The position numbers and the translations under genes were made by a program. DNA of 64,000 bases. Source: Stieleria bergensis. GTDB lineage: Bacteria; Planctomycetota; Planctomycetia; Pirellulales; Pirellulaceae. The notes beneath the pieces were generated by a model. That model was not told where the DNA came from. It ran no database searches and saw only the letters and a program-made list of their open reading frames with translations. Positions 1 through 7,979 of the stretch are shown piece by piece. Location: positions 4,083,521-4,147,520 of the forward strand of contig CP036272.1 in NCBI GenBank assembly GCA_007745635.1, read 5' to 3'. How positions within the stretch are numbered: the stretch's first letter is position 1; each line of letters begins with the position of its first letter.

Positions 1-1
1 T

Positions 2-151
2 TTCCTCGTTCATTATCACACCGCTCGTAATCACCAAGGCTTAGACAACGAGCTGATCATGCCGTTGGATAGTCCACCGGACATCGATGCCGAGATCGAA
101 ACGACTGAACGCCTTGGAGGTTTGCTTCGGTCGTACCGACGCGCGGCTTAG
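2..151 (+). CDS. Integrase-core (DDE) transposase, C-terminal end only
   Basis: The gene enters from outside the window; about 49 residues remain. The frame opened by position 2 reads H-Y-H-T-A-R-N-H-Q-G-L-D-N-E-L-I and runs to a TAG at 149-151. That H-Y-H-x-x-R-N-H-Q-G-L-x-N-x-L-I pattern is the usual end of rve/integrase-core transposases of the IS3/IS481 type. The catalytic DDE residues would lie upstream of the window, so activity cannot be judged. It borders a second mobile module (recombinase at 1793), which suggests a mobile-DNA-rich locus. Confidence 0.7.
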   Translation, partial: FLVHYHTARNHQGLDNELIMPLDSPPDIDAEIETTERLGGLLRSYRRAA

Positions 152-586
152 CTCCTCCGGCCTTCACTCGCTCCGCACCACTCCGGTCTCATAACATCGG
201 GTAATATCTGCTGCGCGGTGCCGCCGTTTTCGATCACTTTTTGCCGGTGCCGTTCTGCCTGCGCTCAAACTCGACCGAGAATCGGATCACATCTACCCAA
301 GCAACCTCGGAATTCATCGGACAAAGTGCGCGTTCGACTTTTTTGACCCCACGGGATACGAACAGTCAAAAGCGCGACATCTGGCGGGGCTGAGCCTATA
401 ACCCCGCGGTCAGGCTGACAGAGATAGCAGAGAGTTTGGTGGAAACGCAGGGCACAAGACGTCACATCGTGTGGAAACGATGTCGCGTAGTGGCGGGAAA
501 CAGAGACGTTTCAATCCTAGAAAACTACCGTAAGTCGTTACGCCGATTGCGGATAAGTCGCACGGACTCTCTGCCGGAGCATTAAA
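152..586. other. Intergenic, no gene recognised
   Basis: About 430 bases follow the transposase stop. A short reverse-strand ORF (265-465) has no recognisable motif and is not credited. The stretch probably contains the right end of the upstream insertion sequence, but no terminal repeat could be assigned because the element's left end is outside the window. Confidence 0.4.
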
Positions 587-624
587 AAACCCCTCGGTCG
601 TAATGGAATACGAACGAGGGGTTT
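587..624. terminator. Strong hairpin, terminator-like in both directions
   Basis: AAACCCCTCG (587-596) pairs perfectly with CGAGGGGTTT (615-624), and the inner TCGTA/TACGA extends the stem after one G-A mismatch. Runs of A on the left and T on the right make it a plausible bidirectional factor-independent terminator. It marks the 5' boundary of the first DUF2924-recombinase module; a comparable hairpin (40668-40698) marks the second. Confidence 0.6.
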
Positions 625-882
625 AAGTTGTGGGCTTCGGTCGGTTTTCCAAAGAATATGTGAAAGGCGGATGAGGTGATTCTTTGGGGGCAGTTACCTC
701 TGAAGTTTCTTTCCAAAGTTCGCGGATTGTTGCGCCTTGTCGCTTCGTGGTGGGGGATGCGAGGTGGTGGTTTTGCTCGGTGGGATTTTTTGGGCGGCGT
801 TGCTCGGGAACGGCATAGGTTACCTGGCCAGGTTGTTGAGTCTGGCGAGGTGACTTGATGACTCGTTCCAAAAGGTGACGCT
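625..882 (+). other. Conserved leader of recombinase module A
   Basis: This non-coding leader resembles the one before module B (40702-41000). Both begin GTGGGCTTCGGTCG, and both carry the identical 18-mer CGGCATAGGTTACCTGGC (811-828 here, 40928-40945 in B), followed by similar text rich in GTCTGGC and GGTGACTT. Conservation outside any shared reading frame suggests a regulatory RNA, a promoter or a recombination site. Which of these it is cannot be told from two copies. Confidence 0.45.
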
Positions 883-900
883 ATTTCTGAATCGGATTCT

Positions 901-1128
901 TTGCCCACGCTCGCGCCGCATGATCGGCGACGGGCGGTCGCGGTGCTGTTGGCTCGGGGTGTGTTGCGGTGGCGACTGCGTCATCCGATGCCGACTTCTG
1001 GGATTTCTGCGAACTCTTTACCCGAGCGGCTTGAGCTTTCGGACAACTCACCGCTCTCTGTTCCAAACGCTCTCTCGGATCGGCCGAGAGACGATTCCGA
1101 TGGGAACAGATTAACGGTGGAGACCTGA
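901..1128 (+). CDS. Small conserved protein of the recombinase module (copy A)
   Basis: A 75-residue ORF homologous to the one at 41010-41213. Both share L-A-R-G-V-L-R-W-R-L-R, then S-A-N-S-L-P-x-R-L-E and N-S-P-L-S-V-P-N-x-L-S-D. Short proteins of this type accompany DUF2924-recombinase modules in planctomycetes. No ATG lies at the conserved start. The nearest usual start is TTG at 901, but similarity to copy B extends upstream to an ATT (883) preceded by AGGTGA, and the frame is open back to a stop at 859-861. The function is unknown. The next ORF begins at 1129, directly after this stop. Confidence 0.45.
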   Translation: MPTLAPHDRRRAVAVLLARGVLRWRLRHPMPTSGISANSLPERLELSDNSPLSVPNALSDRPRDDSDGNRLTVET

Positions 1129-1305
1129 ATGTCTGAAACGAATGATGAACAAGTCGCGGCCATCTTGGCTCGCGGTGTCGCTCGGGTGCGAGCGATTGAA
1201 ACGGACGATACTTGCGATGTTGATGATCGCGATGTTGATCACCGGGCAAAGCGTGATGGCCGAAGCGAAGTGAAGAACGAAAAACGATCGGAGGTGACGC
1301 GATGA
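1129..1305 (+). CDS. Small protein, 58 aa, upstream of DUF2924 (copy A)
   Basis: It starts with ATG at 1129 and ends with TGA at 1303-1305, overlapping the ATG of the DUF2924 gene (ATGA). The N-terminal half matches the 59-aa ORF at 41244-41423: N-D-E-Q-V-A-A-I-L-A-R-G-V-A-R-V-R-A is shared exactly. The C-terminal half is charged and variable. Conservation in both modules, with the same ATGA coupling, argues that it is a real gene despite its size. It may assist the recombinase or the DUF2924 protein; its function is unknown. Confidence 0.6.
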   Translation: MSETNDEQVAAILARGVARVRAIETDDTCDVDDRDVDHRAKRDGRSEVKNEKRSEVTR

Positions 1306-1796
1306 CGCCTGCGATGCGTTTGGAGATTGCAAAGCTGCAAGACATGTCCGTCGACCAGTTGTTGACGAAGTACGAAGACGTCTTCGACGAGGTTTGCCGA
1401 AGCCGTCATAAGCGATACCTGGTTCGCCGCATCGCTTGGCGGATGCAGGTCAACGAAGAAGGCGGGCTGAGTGTCGAAGCGAGACAGCGGGCGCGGCAGC
1501 TTGCACAGAACGCGGACGTTCGTGTGACGCCGCCCAAGGAAGAACTGTTGACTCAGACGCGGTACGCTCCGGTCGAAGAAGACGGCTACACCGATTGGGA
1601 TCCGCGATTGCCGCCGCCGGGCAATTATCTGGAACGGCAACACCGTGGCAAAACCATCCGCGTGTTGGTGCTGACCGACGGGTTCGAGTTTGAAGGCCGG
1701 CGATACCGTTCGCTCACGGCGATCGCCAAAGAAGTTACCAGCGGCAGTTACAACGGGTTCACGTTCTTTCGACTCGGACGGAGGAAGAAGCAATGA
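1302..1796 (+). CDS. DUF2924 family protein (copy A)
   Basis: A 164-residue protein matching the DUF2924 family, which is found next to large serine recombinases in planctomycetes, alphaproteobacteria and phages. The N-terminal half is helical (L-Q-D-M-S-V-D-Q-L). The C-terminal half carries D-P-R-L-P-P-P-G and G-K-T-I-R-V-L-V-L-T-D-G-F-E-F-E-G-R-R-Y-R-S-L-T-A-I-A-K, then Y-N-G-F-x-F-F-R-L-G. This is probably a small DNA-binding or accessory domain; its biochemistry is not established. It is very similar to 41420-41911. The stop overlaps the recombinase start at 1793 (ATGA), so the pair is translationally coupled. Confidence 0.85.
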   Translation: MTPAMRLEIAKLQDMSVDQLLTKYEDVFDEVCRSRHKRYLVRRIAWRMQVNEEGGLSVEARQRARQLAQNADVRVTPPKEELLTQTRYAPVEEDGYTDWDPRLPPPGNYLERQHRGKTIRVLVLTDGFEFEGRRYRSLTAIAKEVTSGSYNGFTFFRLGRRKKQ

Positions 1797-2545
1797 CGAA
1801 AACCAAAGCAGAACAGCCGAAGAATATTCGGTGTGCGATCTACACGCGCAAGTCGACCGAAGAAGGACTCGATCAGGAATTCAACTCGCTCGACGCCCAA
1901 CGCGAATCGTCCGAGTCGTTCATCGCGAGCCAGAAACAAGAGGGATGGGTCGCGCTGCCGGCACGGTACGACGACGGCGGGTTCTCCGGCGGCAACTTGG
2001 AACGGCCGGCGATGAAGCGACTAATGGCCGACATCGAAGCGGGACTGGTGGACTGCGTTGTCGTTTACAAAGTTGACCGGCTGAGTCGATCGCTGCTCGA
2101 CTTTTCACGAATCATGGGAACGTTTGACGAACAAGGCGTCTCATTCGTTTCGGTGACGCAGCAGTTCAACACGACGCACTCGATGGGCCGGCTGACGCTG
2201 AACATCTTGCTGTCATTCGCCCAGTTTGAACGCGAGATCATCGGCGAACGCATCCGCGACAAGATCGCCGCCCAGCGCCGCCGCGGCAAATGGGCGGGCG
2301 GTATCCCGGTGCTGGGGTACGACGTCGACCGCAGCGGGCCGAGTCCGAAGTTGGTCGTCAACGCCGACGAGGCCGCGCAGGTTCGCCGTATCTTTGCCAT
2401 GTACTTGGAACACGAATCGTTGATGCCCGTGGTCCACGAACTGGAACGTCGCGATTGGCGGATGAAGGTTTGGCGAACCAAGAGCGGCAAAGCCAAAGGT
2501 GGTCGCGACTTCGACAAGTCATCCTCAACCTCGACGAAACGGTGA
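1793..2545 (+). pseudogene. Large serine recombinase, truncated after the recombinase domain begins
   Basis: The N-terminal resolvase domain is intact: C-A-I-Y-T-R-K-S with catalytic Ser21, then Y-D-D-G-G-F-S-G-G-N and V-V-Y-K-V-D-R-L-S-R-S. The protein then stops at 250 aa instead of about 526 aa as in the copy at 41908. The match to that copy ends at F-D-K-S-S near base 2522; a short unrelated tail and a TGA at 2543 follow. The rest of the recombinase domain, the zinc ribbon, the coiled coil and the HTH gene that follows in module B are missing. The protein could still cleave DNA in principle, but it is probably dead as an integrase. Confidence 0.85.
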
Positions 2546-2567
2546 CGAAGTCGTGACAACGAAATCC

Positions 2568-2625
2568 CAGGAAAATGGTGGCAGGGAAATGATCCTGCTG
2601 AAATTTTCCTGCCACCATTTTCCTG
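2568..2625. repeat. Inverted repeat between truncated recombinase and DUF1501 gene
   Basis: The left arm from 2568 (CAGGAAAATGGTGGCAGG and on) pairs with the right arm ending at 2625 (CCTGCCACCATTTTCCTG). One mismatch breaks about 23 paired bases, with a loop of about 12 bases. It lies 17 bases before the DUF1501 start and about 45 bases after the break in the recombinase. It may be a small palindromic element, a terminator for the recombinase module, or the scar of the rearrangement. No second copy was noticed in this window. Confidence 0.65.
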
Positions 2626-2641
2626 CCAAAAAAGAGCAACG

Positions 2642-4042
2642 ATGCAGACAACAGACCTACTCAAACGTCGTGAATTCCTCCGACAGGGAACGTTGGGTAT
2701 TGGATCCCTCGCATTGTCTCATTTGTTGACGACCGAAGTTCAGGCAAGCGGGTTGCACCACGCGCCGCGTGCAAAGAACGTAATCTTTCTGCACATGGTC
2801 GGCGGACCGTCGCAGATGGACACGTTTGACCCCAAGCCTGAACTAGACAAATGGGATGGCAAGAGCCTGCCGTCTGAGTTGACAAAGGGACAGAAATTCG
2901 CATTCATCACTCCCGAAGCCAAAGCGATCAAGTCACCATACAAGTTTGCTCCTCGCGGCGACTGTGGCATGGTCATGTCGGAGCTGTTTCCTCAGTTGGC
3001 AACCGTTGCCGATGAGCTAACGATGATTCGCAGCATGCAGACCAACGAGATCAACCACGGCTCGGGTGAACTCTTTCTCCACACCGGCCACGGTCGTCTC
3101 GGCCGACCAACCTTTGGGGCCTGGACGTCGTACGGACTGGGCACGGAGAACGAGAATCTGCCCGCTTACGTTGTGCTCAAGGACAAGCATCCCAACGCTG
3201 GGCCTGCCGCCTGGAGCAGTGGTTTTCTGCCGTCGAGACACCAGGGCGTTGAATTCAGGACTGGCGCGAAGCCGTTGTTCTATCTTGAGAATCCGACCGG
3301 TGTGAACAGCGGACGGCGCAAAGACGTCATCGACACACTCGGCCAACTGAACTCACTCGCTTTCGATCGCTACCACGACCCAGAAATTGAAACTCGCATC
3401 AACCAGTACGAACTTGCGTACCAGATGCAAACATCGGTACCTGAACTAGCAGACTTCGCCAGCGAACCCGACCACGTCCTCAAGATGTACGGACTCGACC
3501 AACAAAAGGCGGGCCAGGACTTTGCCAAGAACTGCCTGCTTGCCCGGCGACTTGTTCAGCGCGGCGTCCGATTTGTTCAGATCTTTAACATGGGGTGGGA
3601 TCATCACCAAAGCATCTACAACGCACTTCCGAAGTCGGCGAAGAAGGTCGATCAAGCCTGCGCAGCACTCATCAAGGACCTGAAACAACGCGACCTCCTA
3701 AAGGACACGCTCGTCATTTGGGGAGGCGAATTCGGCCGCACTCCGATGGTCCAGGAGAACAATGCGGGCACCGGCGCCAAGACTCCTCCAGGCCGCGATC
3801 ACCACAAAGAGTGCTTCAGTATCTGGATGGCCGGTGGCGGAATGAAACCCGGTCTCACCTACGGATCAACTGACGAATTTGGATTTGGCGTCGCCGAAAA
3901 ACCCGTCCACGTTCACGACTTCCACGCCACGTGCCTCCACTTGCTGGGCATTGATCACGAACGTCTCACCCATCGCCACCAGGGCCGTGATTTTCGATTG
4001 ACCGATGTGCATGGACACGTCGTCCACGACATCATTGCTTAA
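2642..4042 (+). CDS. DUF1501 family protein, Tat-exported
   Basis: A 466-residue member of the DUF1501 family, an alkaline-phosphatase/sulfatase-like fold very abundant in planctomycetes. The N-terminus has a twin-arginine motif (K-R-R-E-F-L-R-Q-G) followed by a hydrophobic stretch, so Tat export is expected. Family landmarks include H-M-x-G-G-P-S-Q-M-D-T-F-D-P-K, G-G-E-F-G-R-T-P, G-R-D-H-H and the C-terminal L-L-G-I-D-H-E-R-L-T-H-R-H-Q-G-R-D-F-R-L-T. The length and end look complete. Family members are often paired with secreted cytochrome-like DUF1549/1553 proteins; none is present here. The substrate is unknown; the position beside a glycosidase fragment and a sulfatase suggests a role in polymer use. 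Confidence 0.9.
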   Translation: MQTTDLLKRREFLRQGTLGIGSLALSHLLTTEVQASGLHHAPRAKNVIFLHMVGGPSQMDTFDPKPELDKWDGKSLPSELTKGQKFAFITPEAKAIKSPYKFAPRGDCGMVMSELFPQLATVADELTMIRSMQTNEINHGSGELFLHTGHGRLGRPTFGAWTSYGLGTENENLPAYVVLKDKHPNAGPAAWSSGFLPSRHQGVEFRTGAKPLFYLENPTGVNSGRRKDVIDTLGQLNSLAFDRYHDPEIETRINQYELAYQMQTSVPELADFASEPDHVLKMYGLDQQKAGQDFAKNCLLARRLVQRGVRFVQIFNMGWDHHQSIYNALPKSAKKVDQACAALIKDLKQRDLLKDTLVIWGGEFGRTPMVQENNAGTGAKTPPGRDHHKECFSIWMAGGGMKPGLTYGSTDEFGFGVAEKPVHVHDFHATCLHLLGIDHERLTHRHQGRDFRLTDVHGHVVHDIIA

Positions 4043-4856
4043 CGCGAACGGCACGCCGTTCTCTACTACTAAACGTTACGACGGTGACATCCAAAAACTG
4101 AACGCTGTCTATAAAAAGAACTACCAGTCATTCGATGATCTGGGGACGAAGGGTGGCATCGCCTATCCCACCGGATACTTCACCTACTCGAACAACAAGA
4201 ACAGCGCCACCGACCAGGAAGCCCTGATCGCTGAAATCGTCGTCAAGGTCAACCAGCTTGGGCACAGCGAAATTCGCAAAGTGGATTCGGGCCACATGGT
4301 GCTCGGTTGCTACGTGATAGGCGTCACGTATTCCGCCGAACTTTGGAAGCGGATCACTCCCTACATCGATGTGTTGGCACCACAACACTTCAGCGAAACC
4401 CACAAGATCAATCCGGTGGTGAAAGCCACCGGCCTGCCTGCGCTGCTCAGCGATCAGGTGTTTGGCAACGTCTATCCGGAAGCACTCCTCAAGGCCGGCA
4501 GAACGCCTGGGCCTGTTCCTGATCACTTGGATCGCCGCGTGCTCTATCACTTACTTTCCCGTCGACTGGCCGCCGATCCCGACTTTGTTGGTGTCTCGTT
4601 CTGCGCGTGCCTGCACGACAACGCTCATACCGTTGCCGCCTACGACCGTGGGCAACCAGGTTTCTTCACCATCGACAACGAACCGAGAAGCAAGACGATC
4701 GCTACCGCCCAGGAGGCAAACGAGTTCATTTACAAACACGTTCGCCAACCACTCGGCGAGACAGCGATCAAGAAGCTCGACGAGGATTACCACGAAACGA
4801 TCACGGCTTATCAAGCGATATCAAAAAGGCGAAACGCGTTCCTTGGAGAACAATGA
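4005..4856 (+). pseudogene. C-terminal fragment of an agarase-like glycoside hydrolase
   Basis: The ORF's ATG lies inside the DUF1501 gene in another frame. Recognisable sequence starts only near D-I-Q-K-L-N-A-V-Y-K-K-N-Y-Q-S-F-D-D-L (about 4085). That pattern, with L-A-P-Q-H-F-S, L-L-S-D-Q-V-F-G-N and the later A-D-P-D-F-V-G-V-S-F-C-A-C, resembles the C-terminal part of TIM-barrel agarase/GH50-like enzymes. The N-terminal signal peptide and most of the barrel are missing, so this is most likely a remnant trapped between two intact genes. Family assignment is from motif memory only and is tentative. Confidence 0.5.
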
Positions 4857-4936
4857 CCGTCGATCCTGGTCAGAGTCTCGATGAAAGTGACCATTTAGGA
4901 AACTCAGACAATCATTACTCAGCAGAGCCCCCAGTT

Positions 4937-6766
4937 ATGAATGGACGAACACGACTCGCAAGCATCTTCACTTTTTTGGCCGCTGTTTCGGTCGCGTGCG
5001 CGAGTCTGGTCAGCGCCGCCGGGAATCAGCCGAACATCCTTCTTATTCAAGCCGATGACCTTGGCTTTGACGATCTGTCTATCAACGGAAACACCTGCTC
5101 TCGCACGCCAAACATCGATCAGCTGGCTGAAACTTCGGTCCGTTTCAGCAATTTCATGGTCAACTCCGTCTGCTCTCCGACCCGCGGTTCGCTATTAACG
5201 GGACGCGACTACTGGCGGACCGGCGGTGAAGGCTTGCATGGATGCAAAGAGTTTCTGCATCTGGACGAACGCACCTTTGCCAACGCTTTTCAGGATGCGG
5301 GCTATGCGACCGGCATGTGGGGCAAGTGGCACAACGGCAAGGCGGACGGCTACTGGCCATGGGATCGCGGGTTTGACGATGGCTACTACGCCAAGCTCTA
5401 TCAGTACTTTCCGAGCAGCGGGTATTACAACGGGTATCCAAAGCAAGTGGTTCATGAAGGTGAATGGTCTCCCAAGGTGCTCACGGATTACACCATTGAT
5501 TTCATTTCCAGGAACAAGGACAACGAGAAGCCTTTTCTGGCGTATTTGTCTTTCCTGACCTGCCACTCGACTTGGAACACTCCCGATCGATACAGGAACA
5601 AGTATCTCAAGGACGGTCAGAGTGACACGTTCGCAACCTTGCTGGGGATGCTGGAGTTCATGGACGACCAGGTCGGGCGTGTGCTTGAGCACCTTTCCGA
5701 TTTGGGGTTGGATGAAAATACAGTCGTCGTGTTCATCAGCGACAATGGCCCCAACAAAGGCGGCTCCAAGAATCACAAAGGTGCCGACGTGTTGAGCGAA
5801 GCCGAATGGGCACTGAGAAACAACCATGGTTTCCTGGGCTCGAAATCAAAGCTCTGGCAAAACGGAATCAAGTCGCCGCTCTTTGTTCGATGGAAAGGCA
5901 GGTACCGGCCCGCCGATGTCGAACGACTGGTGACGGTGACCGACGTCTTTCCGACGTTGCTGGACATCGCCAGCATTGAGCTACCCAGGGACAACCCAGC
6001 ACTCGACGGTCGCAGCATCAAGCCCTACTTGGAAGGCGATACAAAATCACTCGACGAGAAACGCGCGGTCTTCACTCATTGGCATCCAACTTGGGAAGGC
6101 GATCACTACGATCCCTTGCAAGACAAGACGGCGCTCGATGCTGCGAAGCAGAAAATGACGCTCATCAACGAGCATTACAAACTGATCCAGAACGAGTATG
6201 CGGTACCGGGCTCACCCAAGCACAGAAAGGGCGTCATCCTGATTGACCTCAAGGCGGATCCGATGGAACGGACGAATGTCGCGGAAACCCATCCACAGAT
6301 CGTTCGCACGATGCAGAGTGAACTCAAGCTTTGGTTCAGCGACGTCGTTGGATCCTTCCATTCGTTCACGCCAACGGTTTTTCAAATCGGTTGGAATGGA
6401 AAGGCGTCGTCAGAGGTGTTGGCATTTGGACCCTCCAAAACGGTTGGCGTCAAAAATACCAGTCACGTCGCCACCGGTTGGGATGCCGTTGGCGACCATG
6501 CCGAGTACCGCATCCACGTGCATCGCGCGGGAACCTACAACGTCTCACTGAAGCGTCTCGCCAAGAAAAACGAAACTACCGCAGTGGTGGTCGTCTCGTG
6601 TAACGGAAAAGAAGTTCGCTCTAAGTTGAAACATACAAGCAGTCAGCTGCTTGGAGCGATGCACCTTGACGCTGGCGAGCACACTCTGAGGGTGGAGATC
6701 GCTGCAATTGAATCAGGTGAACCGTCCAGCCTACAGATCAAAGCGTTGAAATTCGACCGGTCTTGA
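4937..6766 (+). CDS. Secreted sulfatase with C-terminal beta-sandwich domain
   Basis: A formylglycine-dependent sulfatase of 609 aa, taken from ATG 4937. The longer frame upstream only shadows the preceding fragment. A signal peptide (about residues 1-28) precedes N-I-L-L-I-Q-A-D-D-L-G (metal-binding DD), C79-S-P-T-R (nucleophile, to be converted to formylglycine), G-M-W-G-K-W-H and I-S-D-N-G-P. Residues from about 485 to the end form a separate domain with N-G-K-E-V and L-D-A-G-E-H-T-L-R-V-E, typical of a carbohydrate-binding beta-sandwich. It probably removes sulfate esters from an algal polysaccharide in the periplasm or outside the cell; the exact substrate cannot be read. Confidence 0.93.
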   Translation: MNGRTRLASIFTFLAAVSVACASLVSAAGNQPNILLIQADDLGFDDLSINGNTCSRTPNIDQLAETSVRFSNFMVNSVCSPTRGSLLTGRDYWRTGGEGLHGCKEFLHLDERTFANAFQDAGYATGMWGKWHNGKADGYWPWDRGFDDGYYAKLYQYFPSSGYYNGYPKQVVHEGEWSPKVLTDYTIDFISRNKDNEKPFLAYLSFLTCHSTWNTPDRYRNKYLKDGQSDTFATLLGMLEFMDDQVGRVLEHLSDLGLDENTVVVFISDNGPNKGGSKNHKGADVLSEAEWALRNNHGFLGSKSKLWQNGIKSPLFVRWKGRYRPADVERLVTVTDVFPTLLDIASIELPRDNPALDGRSIKPYLEGDTKSLDEKRAVFTHWHPTWEGDHYDPLQDKTALDAAKQKMTLINEHYKLIQNEYAVPGSPKHRKGVILIDLKADPMERTNVAETHPQIVRTMQSELKLWFSDVVGSFHSFTPTVFQIGWNGKASSEVLAFGPSKTVGVKNTSHVATGWDAVGDHAEYRIHVHRAGTYNVSLKRLAKKNETTAVVVVSCNGKEVRSKLKHTSSQLLGAMHLDAGEHTLRVEIAAIESGEPSSLQIKALKFDRS

Positions 6767-6976
6767 TAGCGGGTCGCTGGGCTCGGTGAGTTCATGCGCG
6801 AGTGGTGTATCGTTGGAGCGCAACGCGGACGTCGAGATTGGTCACCGCAAAGCTTCGAAATGAATGCAAGAGAAACGCCACGGGAACGCAACGACGTTTA
6901 TCATCTCAGCGGCACTCGTGATTGCCCTCCACGCGGTGGTCATGGCCCTGGTGAGAAGAGCCTTCACTGGTACCAC

Positions 6977-7435
6977 TTAGAATTTGAAGCGGAAGTGGGC
7001 AAAGAAACTGAAGGCAATGGCGGACGCGCAAATCAAAGTCATCAAAGTGCCCGGCACAAAATTGACATGACCGCCGAGATCCATGAACAGGAAGTACCCG
7101 ATATCCGTCAAACCACCGACGATAGCGGCGAGGAAGATCGCTGCGGTTGAACGTCGCCAGATACAGACGGCGCAAACGGTTGTAAACACGCCAATCCACG
7201 ATAAGTTGAATCCGTGCTGGTTGATAATGGCACCGGCAGCATCAGGGTAAACAATCTCAAGCGTTGCTGGGTTAACCGCATCGGCGATTCCCATGACGGC
7301 TTGTGGCGTCTCGTTGCCGATGGTTAAGACACCAGCAAGGACATGCACCACCCCCCAGATCACCCACAGCACCGCAGCGATTCTCAACAGAGCGGTGGCT
7401 AGTCCTTTTGAGCTTGATTTGTCCTGTGTATTCAT
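6977..7435 (-). CDS. Four-helix membrane protein, coupled to DoxX-like gene
   Basis: A 152-residue integral membrane protein with four hydrophobic segments, about residues 16-38, 75-92, 96-116 and 127-147. No catalytic motif is visible and the family was not recognised. Its ATG overlaps the stop of the DoxX-like gene (ATGA at 7432-7435), so the two are translated together. The pair diverges from a TetR regulator with two operators in the shared control region, so it is probably a TetR-repressed membrane unit responding to a small molecule. Confidence 0.7.
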   Translation of the reverse strand: MNTQDKSSSKGLATALLRIAAVLWVIWGVVHVLAGVLTIGNETPQAVMGIADAVNPATLEIVYPDAAGAIINQHGFNLSWIGVFTTVCAVCIWRRSTAAIFLAAIVGGLTDIGYFLFMDLGGHVNFVPGTLMTLICASAIAFSFFAHFRFKF

Positions 7436-7836
7436 GCCGATTCTCCCGCAGGAGTGTGAACTGTGACGAGCTGCAAACGTCGTGTTGCTGGACGCAGAAA
7501 GTATGACGCGGCGGCGATGCCAAGTATGACCAGCGGGACGATCGTCTCTGCAATCGGATCACTCATGAACGCATGAGACGCGGAAGCGCCGAGGAGATCG
7601 AATGTGAACCCAGCGTAGGCCCACTCTTTCAGAAGCGGAGCACCGGGGATCAGCAAGGCAACCACGCCGAGAACCTTGGCAACACCAAGAATCGTCATCA
7701 AATATTCGGGATAACCCAGGGCTGTGATTGACTCTCTCATCTGTTCGACACGCAGCAGGTTCATAGCACCGCTTGCCGCCATCGCCACGCAGAATAGGGC
7801 CGTTACGGCCCAATAGCCCACCAATTGCTTATTCAT
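7432..7836 (-). CDS. DoxX-like membrane protein
   Basis: A 134-aa four-TM protein starting M-N-K-Q-L-V-G-Y-W-A (ATG 7836); a GTG at 7866 would add ten residues. It shows the DoxX-like pattern: G-A-M-N-L-L near the first helix, then L-G-Y-P-E-Y-L-M-T-I-L-G-V-A-K-V-L-G-V-V-A-L-L-I-P and K-E-W-A-Y-A-G-F-T-F. DoxX-like proteins are small quinone- or stress-associated membrane proteins of unclear chemistry. It is first in a two-gene operon that is probably repressed by the divergent TetR protein. Confidence 0.85.
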   Translation of the reverse strand: MNKQLVGYWAVTALFCVAMAASGAMNLLRVEQMRESITALGYPEYLMTILGVAKVLGVVALLIPGAPLLKEWAYAGFTFDLLGASASHAFMSDPIAETIVPLVILGIAAASYFLRPATRRLQLVTVHTPAGESA

Positions 7837-7877
7837 ATCTCTGATTCGTTTGCGGATTGTTTGCACCGAGATTGCGA

Positions 7878-7895
7878 GTTGACCGTTGGGTCAAC
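7878..7895. promoter_or_regulatory. Probable TetR operator 1
   Basis: A perfect palindrome, GTTGACC-GTTG-GGTCAAC, lies in the divergent region between the DoxX-like gene and the TetR gene. It shares the core TTGACC-N4-GGTCAA with a second site whose centre is 37 bases away. TTGACC could also act as a -35 box. Placement and symmetry fit autoregulation by the adjacent TetR protein. Confidence 0.7.
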
Positions 7896-7915
7896 CATTT
7901 GAAGACTATGGTGAG

Positions 7916-7931
7916 TTGACCCAGCGGTCAA
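7916..7931. promoter_or_regulatory. Probable TetR operator 2
   Basis: TTGACC-CAGC-GGTCAA has the same 6-4-6 architecture as the site at 7878-7895 with a different spacer. It lies 48 bases upstream of the TetR start. The half-sites are identical while the spacers differ, as expected for true protein-binding sites. Confidence 0.7.
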
Positions 7932-7979
7932 GACTGAAGTAGACTGCCGTGATTCGAAACAACGAATGCTTCGCTAAAG

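Noticed and set aside
587-624. Hairpin as a tRNA or attachment site
   Set aside because: It is a single stem without cloverleaf features; no tRNA was found in the window near either recombinase.
4607-4936. N-terminal extension of the first sulfatase
   Set aside because: The 110 extra codons overlap the glycosidase fragment in another frame, and a signal peptide starts exactly at 4937.
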